From contig JAGSPR010000340.1 in assembly GCA_018262455.1 (NCBI GenBank), positions 1 to 7,559 on the forward strand: 7,559 nt of DNA. The letters are read 5' to 3'. The position numbers were made by a program, and so were the translations under genes. The notes beneath the pieces are model-generated. The model was not told where the DNA came from. It ran no database searches and saw only the letters and a program-made list of their open reading frames with translations. This stretch comes from Deltaproteobacteria bacterium (GTDB lineage Bacteria; Myxococcota; Polyangia; Haliangiales; Haliangiaceae). Below, one piece after another: positions 1 through 5,368 of the stretch. Every line of letters starts with the position of its first letter. Position 1 is the stretch's first letter.

Positions 1-11
1 GCGCGTGCCAG

Positions 12-1145
12 GTGTCTGCAACAGTACTGGTGGTGGACGACAACGCAGCGAACCGCGTGTTCGCGCGTGCGACTCTTGAAGCCCAGGACTATCGCGTCAT
101 CGTGGCCTGCACCGGCGAGGAGGCCATCGCTTCCTTCGAGCGCGAGCGTCCCGACTGCATCCTGCTCGATGTCCGCATGCCCGATCTCGATGGCCCGGCG
201 ATCTGCAGGCACATCCGCACACGTCCAGGCGGCAGCAGCACGTCGATCGTGTTTCTCACCGCGCACCACGATGTGGAGACCTTTGATCGCGCGCTCGCCT
301 CCGGCGGCGATGACTTCATGACCAAGCCGTTCCAGCCCGAACATCTGGTCGTGCGCGTCGAATCAGCGTTGAAACTGCGTCGGCTCGCGGCCGAGCGCCA
401 GGAGCTGTACGTGGAGATCAAACGCCAGCGCGACGACCTCCAACGCCTGCAACTCCAGAAAGAGCAGCTGATCTCCTTCCTGGTGCACGATCTGAAGAAT
501 CCGGTCAATGCCATCGACCTCAACGCGCAGCTCGTGTCACGCGACAACCAGCTCGGTGGCCGTTCGCTCCGAGCGATCGTCAAGATCCGGGACGAAGCGC
601 GCGCGCAACTCCGCATGATCATGACGCTGCTCGACATCACGAGGGCGGATGAGGGCCAGCTGGCGCCGGACCGCGAACACGTCGATCTACCGGCGCTGGT
701 CGCCGAGGTCTTCGAAGAGATGCAGGTCCACGCGGACGCATCGCGTGTCGCGCTGCTCTGCGAGCTGGCCGCGCCGACGTTGGACGCGGATCGCGATCTG
801 TTGCGGCGGGTTCTCGAGAATCTCATCGAGAACGCGATCCGCTACTCGCCGGAGGGTTCCGAGGTTCACGTGATCGCCACGAGAGTGAACACTGGCGTCG
901 AGATCCGCGTGCGTGACCGCGGGCCAGGTGTGCCGGCAGAACAGATCGACTGCGTGTTCGATCGGTTCGTGCAGGCGAGTCCGTCGGGGCGCAGCTGCCG
1001 CGGGCTCGGGCTGACGTTCTGCAAGCTCGTCGTCGAAGCCCACGGCGGTCGGATCTGGGTCGAGGATGCCGCGCCAGGCGCCGTGTTCTGCCTGCGGTTC
1101 AACCATGTCGACGCGACGGTGAGCGCTGCTCGCACAGCCGCCTGA
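12..1145 (+). CDS. Receiver-domain histidine kinase (REC-HisKA-HATPase)
   Basis: This is a soluble signalling kinase of 377 residues with no membrane segment. The N-terminal receiver domain (about 4-120) has the acidic pair D9/D10, phospho-acceptor D53 in LLDVRMPDLDG, T83 and K105 in TKPF. A charged coiled-coil linker follows (about 121-155). The HisKA dimerisation helix carries the H box FLVHDLKNP with H159. The HATPase domain (about 250-365) shows the N box NLIENAIRYS (270-279), the G1 box DRGPG (302-306), the F box FDRFVQ and the G2 box GLGLTFCKL. All residues needed for autophosphorylation and ATP binding are present, so it should be active. The receiver-first order means that input probably arrives by phosphotransfer from another kinase, or that the receiver modulates kinase output. 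The GTG start fits a normal receiver N-terminus, but only 11 bases precede it, so an upstream extension cannot be excluded. The partner is not in the window. Confidence 0.93.
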   Translation: MSATVLVVDDNAANRVFARATLEAQDYRVIVACTGEEAIASFERERPDCILLDVRMPDLDGPAICRHIRTRPGGSSTSIVFLTAHHDVETFDRALASGGDDFMTKPFQPEHLVVRVESALKLRRLAAERQELYVEIKRQRDDLQRLQLQKEQLISFLVHDLKNPVNAIDLNAQLVSRDNQLGGRSLRAIVKIRDEARAQLRMIMTLLDITRADEGQLAPDREHVDLPALVAEVFEEMQVHADASRVALLCELAAPTLDADRDLLRRVLENLIENAIRYSPEGSEVHVIATRVNTGVEIRVRDRGPGVPAEQIDCVFDRFVQASPSGRSCRGLGLTFCKLVVEAHGGRIWVEDAAPGAVFCLRFNHVDATVSAARTAA

Positions 1146-1155
1146 CACGCCAACT

Positions 1156-1569
1156 CTAGGCGGCCTTCGCGAGCAGCGCGTGCTCGCGAGGGGCGATGGT
1201 TCCAGGCCCGGCGAACTTCTGCAGCACGTGCCAGAGATCGTTGTTCCCGGAGTACATCTCCCCCGGGGTGGTGTTCTTCGTCAGGAGTTCGAACTTGTCG
1301 ACCGTGCGCTGCCAGTCGTCGGCGATGATCGGATCAACCGAAGCTGCGACGCCGCTCCAGTAGCTGACGAGCTTGCGAACGTCCGCATTGGTGGCCCGCG
1401 GAATCGGGAAGCTCGAACCCTCATGCCCCGGCGTCGGGGCCATCGTGTCGGCGCCGCGCCGGTCGTTCAGGTAGCGCCACTGCGCGTTGTAGAGGTCGTG
1501 GTAGGTCGTCACACCCTCGAAGTGACCGTCGCGTTCATTCATGCCGAGCATGTCCAGGTACTCGTGCAC
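1156..1569 (-). CDS. Conserved-looking protein of unknown function
   Basis: I do not recognise this gene. Third codon positions are almost all G or C from about 1566 down to the TAG stop, which marks it as coding. The product (137 residues from this start) is rich in Trp, Tyr and His, for example in TTYHDLYNAQWRYLND and SYWSGVAAS. It has no signal peptide, membrane helix or recognisable catalytic motif, so it is probably cytoplasmic. I chose the GTG at 1569 because GAGGTGG lies 8 bases upstream and codon bias falls away beyond it. The open frame continues to 1719, with an ATG at 1644, but that extension is an odd Cys-rich stretch partly antisense to the small plus-strand gene. The gene is convergent with the kinase, leaving 10 bp between the stops. 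A frameshift near 1600 could hide a longer N-terminus (see findings). Confidence 0.6.
   Translation of the reverse strand: MHEYLDMLGMNERDGHFEGVTTYHDLYNAQWRYLNDRRGADTMAPTPGHEGSSFPIPRATNADVRKLVSYWSGVAASVDPIIADDWQRTVDKFELLTKNTTPGEMYSGNNDLWHVLQKFAGPGTIAPREHALLAKAA
1167..1189. other. 9-bp inverted repeat at a convergent gene junction
   Basis: TCGCGAGCA (1167-1175) pairs perfectly with TGCTCGCGA (1181-1189) across a 5-base loop. It lies in the last codons of the minus-strand gene and 22 bp past the kinase stop. It could help terminate the kinase transcript, but no T-run follows on either strand, so it is not a canonical intrinsic terminator. Confidence 0.3.
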
Positions 1570-1659
1570 TCGTGATGCCACCTCATGTCGAGGATCGACG
1601 CGGACGCATGCCGTCGCGCATGGACACGTCATGGAACAGCGCATGCACCAGCAACGACC

Positions 1660-1818
1660 ATGACAACGATTGGCCAGTTGGTATCGGATCTGTTCACGAA
1701 GTTCGAGGGGCTCCTCCACAACGAGAGGCTCGCCGCCATTGCAACGCAGGCGACGATCGACGAGGTACTGCGTAGCCGGGCACTCGCTGCAAGGCGCACG
1801 GCGACGTCACGTGCATGA
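1660..1818 (+). CDS. Small protein of unknown function (52 aa)
   Basis: This short gene begins ATG-ACA-ACG and encodes a 52-residue, mostly helical, charged protein (MTTIGQLVSDLFTKFEG..., ending RRTATSRA). Third positions are about 70% G/C. The residue pattern of amphipathic helices with Leu/Phe spaced 3-4 apart, then a basic Arg-rich tail, looks like a real protein rather than a shadow. No domain is recognised. There is no signal peptide or membrane segment. No good Shine-Dalgarno precedes the ATG, so the start is tentative, although the open frame continues upstream to 1585. It is divergent from the minus-strand gene, and the promoters of both would lie in about 1570-1660. It is followed by the tail-to-tail end of the peptidase gene at 1858. 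A function cannot be assigned. Confidence 0.5.
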   Translation: MTTIGQLVSDLFTKFEGLLHNERLAAIATQATIDEVLRSRALAARRTATSRA

Positions 1819-1857
1819 CACGGGCTGTCGTCGTGGGCGCCGGCTGTCCTCGATCCC

Positions 1858-2439
1858 TCACGTCGGGGGAGGAGGTCCGAGCACGACCAGCGTGGGCCGA
1901 CCGGCAGGGCCCCACTCGGCGTCGAGCTCGGCCCAGCTGCGAGCCCGCCAGCCGCTTGCGGGATCGATCGTCACGAACCGGCCATCTGCGGGGTGCACCG
2001 CGACGATCACCTCGTAGTGGCTCAGCGCCTGCTTGGGGCCGTATGGCAGGAGGAGTCCGACGATCACCGGGCGACCCGCGCGGAGCTCGTGGACGAGTGT
2101 GTCCCGATCGCCCGCGATCGCGAAGGCCGTGAGCCCATGCGCCCGGGCCGCATCCCGCAGTTCGCCGAGCCGCGCCCCGTGGGACGTAGCCGCGGGCAAC
2201 GCGGCGACCGCCGCGTCAACCGAGAGCCGGACATGCCACCGCCCCGCGATCATCGCGAGCGACGCAGCCCCGCAGTCACGCGGTCCCCGCTGGCGCAGCT
2301 CTGGCGTCGGCGCCGCGAGGATCCAGCCGGACGCGCTGGTGATCCGAGCGGGATCGACCCGTTGCGCACCTCCGCTGTACGCGATGCAGCCGGACACGCC
2401 GACGAGCAGCGCCACGATCGAGGCAGCACGCCGCGTCAC
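1858..2439 (-). CDS. C39-like cysteine peptidase lipoprotein
   Basis: The product is an exported papain-fold cysteine peptidase of 193 residues. The N-terminus (MTRRAASIVALLVGVSGC) is a lipoprotein signal with lipobox V-S-G-C and lipidated Cys18, so it is probably anchored in the outer or inner membrane facing the periplasm. The peptidase domain covers about 45-190. It has Gln50 (oxyanion hole) and nucleophile Cys56 in RQRGPRDCGAASLAM, His141 in LSHYEVIV and Asp159 in TIDPASGW, so the triad is complete. The GTG start at 2439 is fixed by the signal peptide and by overlap with the upstream stop (GTGA), a sign of translational coupling to the small tail-anchored protein. It has no ABC-transporter part and no TPR repeats, unlike C39 bacteriocin exporters. 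I infer from memory that it is related to the PA2778-type cysteine peptidases. The substrate is unknown; the coupled partner is the obvious candidate. Confidence 0.85.
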   Translation of the reverse strand: MTRRAASIVALLVGVSGCIAYSGGAQRVDPARITSASGWILAAPTPELRQRGPRDCGAASLAMIAGRWHVRLSVDAAVAALPAATSHGARLGELRDAARAHGLTAFAIAGDRDTLVHELRAGRPVIVGLLLPYGPKQALSHYEVIVAVHPADGRFVTIDPASGWRARSWAELDAEWGPAGRPTLVVLGPPPPT

Positions 2440-2726
2440 AGCACGAGCACCAGCAGGAGCACGAGCAACACGATCCCGAGCGTGCTGCCGCCGATGACCA
2501 CCACCGAGCTTCCGCCCTGGAAGTTCGCCACCTCCTTGTTCTTGGCCTCGCGAGCGGCGTATTGCTCCGCCTCCGAGGCAGTCGCGGGAGCGGTAGCCGG
2601 CGTGGGATCGGACGCGCCCGCCGACAACGAGGATGAGGTGGGTGAGGGCTCTGCGAACGCCGCACCTGACGGTGCGGTGGTCAACACGCCTGCGACGAAG
2701 AGTGCGGAGAGTTGTGAGATGCGCAT
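2436..2726 (-). CDS. Small exported protein with Ser/Thr/Pro linker and C-terminal membrane tail
   Basis: This 96-residue protein has three parts. A cleavable-looking signal peptide (1-25, ending GAAFA before EPSPT) is followed by a Pro/Ser/Thr/Ala-rich disordered linker (26-50) and a charged helix (EAEQYAAREAKNKE, 52-65). The end is FQGG (69-72), then a very hydrophobic tail from about residue 73 to the last residue (STLGIVLLVLLLVLVL). There are double glycines at 71-72 and 79-80. The predicted topology is periplasmic, anchored by the C-terminus. The ATG at 2726 is supported by the signal peptide and an AAAGG sequence about 9-13 bases upstream; the open frame upstream to 2894 lacks protein character. 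Its TGA overlaps the GTG of the peptidase gene. The GG before the hydrophobic segment resembles the cleavage context of C39 peptidases, so it may be the substrate or regulator of the neighbour. No family name is assigned. Confidence 0.8.
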   Translation of the reverse strand: MRISQLSALFVAGVLTTAPSGAAFAEPSPTSSSLSAGASDPTPATAPATASEAEQYAAREAKNKEVANFQGGSSVVVIGGSTLGIVLLVLLLVLVL

Positions 2727-2956
2727 GACTGGAGCCTTTCGGTGCGTCAGCTCGGAGCGAAGCAAGGACCGAGCCGGCCAGCTTTGAGCTCCGCCGACGA
2801 ACCCATATCGCGACCCACGCGGTAGGCGCGCGTGATCCCATGCGCGTCGCGCTGGGTGACCGTGGATGGCGCGCGCGTCCGGAGCCTTGATCACGCAGAG
2901 CTTGCGCGCTCACCCGCGTCGAACGTCCGTGGTGCGTGATGCAACCTAGCCCCAGG

Positions 2957-2999
2957 GACCCGGTGACCCGGTGACCCGACCCCGATTCGATGACCCGAC
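2957..2999. repeat. Short direct repeats of an 8-bp GACCCGGT/GACCCGAC unit
   Basis: Units start at 2957, 2965 and 2973 (head to tail) and again at 2992. The first two are GACCCGGT, the last two GACCCGAC. The head-to-tail junction makes GGTGACC, an interrupted palindrome (GGTNACC). This may be a protein-binding array upstream of the peptidase pair, or replication slippage. Confidence 0.5.
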
Positions 3000-3000
3000 C

Positions 3001-3045
3001 GGATCGTTTTGGATTGTTGGATCGTCTATCCCCGGTTGGGATCGT
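3001..3045. repeat. Four copies of GGATYGT, near helical spacing
   Basis: GGATCGT occurs at 3001, 3019 and 3039, with GGATTGT at 3011. The offsets are 10, 8 and 20 bp, close to whole helical turns. The cluster sits next to the CCCCATGGGG palindrome (3046-3055), in a locally less GC-rich patch. It may be an operator array, but nothing in the sequence identifies a regulator. Confidence 0.4.
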
Positions 3046-3109
3046 CCCCATGGGGCTACCATCGCGCCGTGAAGCCGCTCAGGTCGTTTCCTGGTCTGGT
3101 CAAGGACAG

Positions 3110-3643
3110 CTACGTTGCCAGTCCACGTGCCGCGAGCACCGCGAGGATCTGCTCCTCGCAGACGCGCTGTGAGTCACGATCGGTGTGGAGCTCGAGGTCC
3201 GGCGCCAGTGGCGACTCGTATGGATCCGAGACTCCCGTGAAGTGCGCGAGCTCGCCGGCGAGGGCGCGCTTGTAGAGTCCCTTGACGTCGCGAGCCACGA
3301 CCGTATCGAGGGGCGCGTTGACGTAGAACTCCACGAATGGATGCCCGGCCTCTTCGCTCCTGCGACGCAGGTCAGCACGGGTCTCGGCATACGGCGAGAT
3401 TGCTGCGACGAACACGAGCACGCCGTGGTTCGCGAGCAGCCGGGCGATGTAGGCGATGCGCTGGACGTTGGTGTCGCGATCCTGGCGCGAGAAGCCGAGC
3501 CCCGTGGAGACGAACTCGCGGAGCTTGTCCCCATCCAGCACCTCGATGGGTCGCGCCAGCTGGACCCTGCGCGCTACTGCGGTCGCCAACGTGGTCTTGC
3601 CAGCGCCGGAGAGCCCCGTGAACCATGCGATGCCGCCTGCCAT
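3110..3643 (-). CDS. cysC: Adenylyl-sulfate (APS) kinase
   Basis: This enzyme phosphorylates adenosine 5'-phosphosulfate with ATP to give PAPS, the second step of sulfate activation, in the cytoplasm. The 177-residue product is of normal length for a stand-alone CysC. It shows the P-loop GLSGAGKT (10-17), the DGD motif (38-40), the APS-binding stretch FSRQDRDTNVQRI (51-63), the conserved Ser83 of AISPY, and the lid region KGLYKRALAGEL followed by FTGVSDPYE (about 121-143). The ATG at 3643 is preceded by GGAG six bases upstream and gives a normal N-terminus (MAGGIAWFTGLSG); a GTG at 3649 overlapping the upstream TGA is a weaker alternative. It starts 2 bp after the stop of a CysN-tail gene, which implies co-transcription. 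No cysD or full cysN is in the window, so the ATP sulfurylase step must be encoded elsewhere. Confidence 0.95.
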   Translation of the reverse strand: MAGGIAWFTGLSGAGKTTLATAVARRVQLARPIEVLDGDKLREFVSTGLGFSRQDRDTNVQRIAYIARLLANHGVLVFVAAISPYAETRADLRRRSEEAGHPFVEFYVNAPLDTVVARDVKGLYKRALAGELAHFTGVSDPYESPLAPDLELHTDRDSQRVCEEQILAVLAARGLAT

Positions 3644-3645
3644 GG

Positions 3646-3915
3646 TCACTCCGCGAGCAGCATGCCTGCTGCGACGGTGCTGTTCGTGGTCTCGTCGACG
3701 AGGATGAACGCCCCCGTCGTGCGGTTGCGTCGGTAGGCGTCGTACACGAGTGGAGTCGTCGTCCTCAGCTGGGTTCGACCGAGGTCGTTGAGCTTCAGCT
3801 CGGTCGCCTTCTTGGGCGAGAGCGGTCGATCCGACACGTCGAACCTGCGGACCTCGAGCTTCTTGTTGGCGCGCGCGTCCACCATCTTGCGGAATCGCGG
3901 CAGGTAGGCAGCCAT
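3646..3915 (-). CDS. Stand-alone C-terminal piece of sulfate adenylyltransferase subunit 1 (CysN-like)
   Basis: Residues from about 37 to the end of this 89-residue product match the extreme C-terminus of CysN as I know the family: ATELKLNDLGR, then PLVYDAYRRNRTTGAFILVD and TVAAGML. In full CysN (about 430-640 aa, GTPase of ATP sulfurylase) this is the last strand set of the third beta-barrel. The GTPase domain, second barrel and most of the third are absent. The first 36 residues (MAAYLPRFRKMVDARANKK...) are basic and unlike CysN. The frame is intact and its TGA is 2 bp before the cysC ATG. A TTG at 3918 is an alternative start, but ATG at 3915 is preferred. No clear ribosome site is visible; an 11-bp inverted repeat TGAT-GCT-ATCA lies just upstream (3920-3930). 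It could be the remnant of a former cysNC gene, or a small retained protein. It cannot be an ATP sulfurylase GTPase. Confidence 0.8.
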   Translation of the reverse strand: MAAYLPRFRKMVDARANKKLEVRRFDVSDRPLSPKKATELKLNDLGRTQLRTTTPLVYDAYRRNRTTGAFILVDETTNSTVAAGMLLAE

Positions 3916-3919
3916 CAAA

Positions 3920-3930
3920 TGATGCTATCA
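3920..3930. promoter_or_regulatory. Small inverted repeat before the cysN-tail/cysC pair
   Basis: TGAT and ATCA flank a 3-base spacer, ending 5 bp from the ATG at 3915. It sits where a ribosome site would be expected, in an AT-richer patch. It could be an operator or part of a -10 region for a very short leader. The rest of the 192-bp gap up to the dodecin stop shows nothing else clear. Confidence 0.25.
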
Positions 3931-4107
3931 CCCGGACGGCCTGAAGGGCCGATTCGTGGGTTCGCATCGATCCACGGGGCGCATGGTCGGAAGGCGAGGG
4001 GCCGTATCGGCAGGGGCGCCAAGATCGCGCGGCCGCGCCATCGGATCTGATCGCCAGGTAGATCGTGAGAGTTCTCGCGGAGGCAGATCGCGGACGCTCG
4101 CGGACGG

Positions 4108-4332
4108 TCAATCTGCGTCGTACTTGAACGACAGCGATACCCGGGCGCGATACGCGACCACCTTGCCGTTCTCGACCTTCATGTCGAGCTTGGAGACCTC
4201 AGCGATCCGAAGGTCGCGCAACGTCTTTGCGGCGGTCTCGACGGCGTGGCGGGCAGCGTCCTCCCACGACTTCGTGCTCGTGCCGATGATCTCGGTGACG
4301 CGGTAGACGCCTGACAGTTCCTTATTGGCCAT
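4108..4332 (-). CDS. Dodecin-family protein
   Basis: Dodecins are small proteins of about 65-75 residues that assemble into hollow 12-mers and bind flavins or flavin-related molecules in the cytoplasm. This 74-residue product has the full fold pattern: strand 1 YRVTEIIGTSTKSWEDAARH, one helix (AVETAAKTLRD), then two long strands (AEVSKLDMKVENGKVVAYRA and RVSLSFKYD). The GTS turn and the ENGK-VAYR hairpin are typical. The flavin-stacking Trp seen in the LDWFEV motif of well-studied dodecins is replaced here (LRIAEV, Ile43), so flavin binding may differ; the sequence looks closer to the SxEDA subclass. The ATG at 4332 gives the normal N-terminus although no strong ribosome site is seen. It is a single gene, divergent from the exported-protein gene at 4587, with 254 bp between them. 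Confidence 0.9.
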   Translation of the reverse strand: MANKELSGVYRVTEIIGTSTKSWEDAARHAVETAAKTLRDLRIAEVSKLDMKVENGKVVAYRARVSLSFKYDAD

Positions 4333-4586
4333 TGCGGGACGATAGGCGATTCGCCCGGGTACTCACGTCCGGAGTGTAGGAGATTCTGGGACCGCTCCCG
4401 AAGCGGAACAACTTCGACTCGCCCGATTCCACCGCGACGGTGCGCGTGGGCAGCACCTGCGGCGTCGCGGCGGGTCGGCGTGATGAAGCGCGAAGCGGCG
4501 AGCTGGCAGCAGCTGATCGGTTGACCCTGCTCCGGTTCGTTCCGAGGACGTCGCGCGACCTCCATGCGCTGATAGGATCGAGCACG

Positions 4587-5096
4587 ATGAGACTCCGAAC
4601 GGGCGTGATCCGGTTCTTGCTCGCTTGCACGCTGGCTTGTGGAGCTGCCAAGCCAGCAGCCATGGACCACCTCTACCAGATGACGCCGAATGCCATCCGC
4701 GGGGTCATCCTCACCATGCCCGAGGAGGCGCTCACCCTTTCCAGGCCGTCCGCGGTGCTCGACGCCTCCGACGGGTTCGTGCCGGTCATCGACTCGAGGG
4801 CGACCGAGCCGCGGTCCGTGCAGGTCGAGCACGTCTACAAGGAGAAGGTCGGCATCGACGGGATCCTCCGCGCGGAGTACTACGTCACCGTGGGGCACGC
4901 ACCGGTGCTGCACGAGATCATCCTGTACTACGTTGACGAGGCCTCCGCCCGCGCAGCCTTCGATGGTCGCTACCGGGGGCGTGGCACCGCCAAGCTGGTC
5001 GGTGACCACCCCGGTGTGGCGATCCATACCGTGACCTTCGACGCCACGGCCTACACCCTCGAGAACAAGATCGTCCTCGTGGTTCGGATTCCGTGA
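4587..5096 (+). CDS. Small exported (possibly lipidated) protein of unknown function
   Basis: This 169-residue protein starts with a typical export signal: MRLRT then a hydrophobic stretch GVIRFLLACTLACGA. Cys14 (after LLA) and Cys18 (after TLA) are both possible lipidation sites, though neither is a textbook lipobox. The mature part has no recognised domain. It alternates strand-like segments (RSVQVEHVYKEKVGIDG, LRAEYYVTVGHAPVLHEI, ILYYVDEASARAAFDGRY, KIVLVVRIP) in a compact alpha/beta pattern without Cys or evident catalytic residues. The ATG at 4587 is chosen for the signal peptide and AGGA upstream (4574-4577); an earlier in-frame start at 4440 would add 49 residues without protein character. 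High G/C at third positions supports coding. Its TGA overlaps a GTG at 5093 that opens a short frame of doubtful meaning. Confidence 0.75.
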   Translation: MRLRTGVIRFLLACTLACGAAKPAAMDHLYQMTPNAIRGVILTMPEEALTLSRPSAVLDASDGFVPVIDSRATEPRSVQVEHVYKEKVGIDGILRAEYYVTVGHAPVLHEIILYYVDEASARAAFDGRYRGRGTAKLVGDHPGVAIHTVTFDATAYTLENKIVLVVRIP

Positions 5097-5130
5097 TCGA
5101 ACCCGCGCCTGGCGTGCTCGATGGACTGGA

Positions 5131-5281
5131 GCGAACTTCGTCGTCGGTCGCTCGGGCGTCCTCACCCCGTTCCCTCAGCGATCAGAATACTTCGCACGAG
5201 GTGATGACCGTGGACAACGTCACGCTCCTCGCGGTGTCGAGCTCGGTGCGGTTCAACGTCGGCTACACCGCGATGTGGTGA
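5131..5281 (+). pseudogene. Possible decayed 3' end of an outer-membrane beta-barrel gene
   Basis: Two adjacent stretches in different plus-strand frames show strong G/C third-position bias. About 5131-5172 reads ANFVVGRSGVLTPF. From 5195 to the TGA at 5281 the other frame reads HEVMTVDNVTLLAVSSS then VRFNVGYTAMW, with every third base G or C. The end, alternating hydrophobic/polar residues finishing on an aromatic Trp, is what the last strand of an outer-membrane barrel looks like. One frame change would join the two. A short intact ORF (GTG at 5093, overlapping the previous stop) covers the second stretch but has poor codon bias in its first half. No upstream part of a barrel gene is seen, so this is at best a remnant. 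Confidence 0.25.
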
Positions 5282-5368
5282 GCGAGGCATCGAGCGGGCC
5301 GCTCGCGAACGATTGGGCCGCCCTGTGCTGAGCCGCGCCTGAACTTGTGCGATCCTCGACGCATCCAC

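Larger units (their letters stand above)
2727..3109. other. Intergenic region upstream of the peptidase pair
   Basis: This stretch lies between the cysC stop and the start of the small exported protein, both on minus. Open frames across it have low-complexity, Arg-rich translations and no coding bias. It should hold the promoter of the peptidase pair, but I see no convincing -35/-10. It contains two clusters of short direct repeats (2957-2999 and 3001-3045), a CCCCATGGGG palindrome (3046-3055), and a 6-bp inverted repeat (2750-2755 with 2769-2774) that would lie in the 5' leader of the pair. Confidence 0.6.

Noticed and set aside
1582..1719. Cys-rich, apparently metal-binding N-terminus (CHGRCWCMRCSMTCPC) on the minus-strand gene
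   Set aside because: Codon bias is weak here and part of it is the exact antisense of the small + gene; it comes from repeated GCATGC-like bases and is better read as non-coding.
1993..2787. Long plus-strand open frame opposite the peptidase pair
   Set aside because: It is the antisense shadow of two well supported minus-strand genes and has Arg/Pro-rich composition.
2440..3051. Long N-terminal extension of the peptidase frame on minus
   Set aside because: The translation is Arg/Gly-rich without structure, overlaps the better supported small exported protein, and the lipoprotein signal at 2439 fixes the true start.
3046..3055. CCCCATGGGG as a start site for a plus-strand gene
   Set aside because: The frames that open here run antisense into cysC and have no coding bias or recognisable protein.
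3644..4111. N-terminal extension of the CysC frame on minus
   Set aside because: It overlaps the CysN-tail gene in another frame and has no CysN or other protein character; CysC is complete from 3643.
5085..5115. tRNA-like GGGTTCGATCAC on the minus strand
   Set aside because: The bases flanking the loop do not form a T stem and no acceptor or anticodon arm can be drawn.
5291..5305. Hairpin CGAGCG-GGC-CGCTCG as a terminator
   Set aside because: A perfect 6-bp stem but no T-run follows, and such stems are frequent by chance in DNA this GC-rich.
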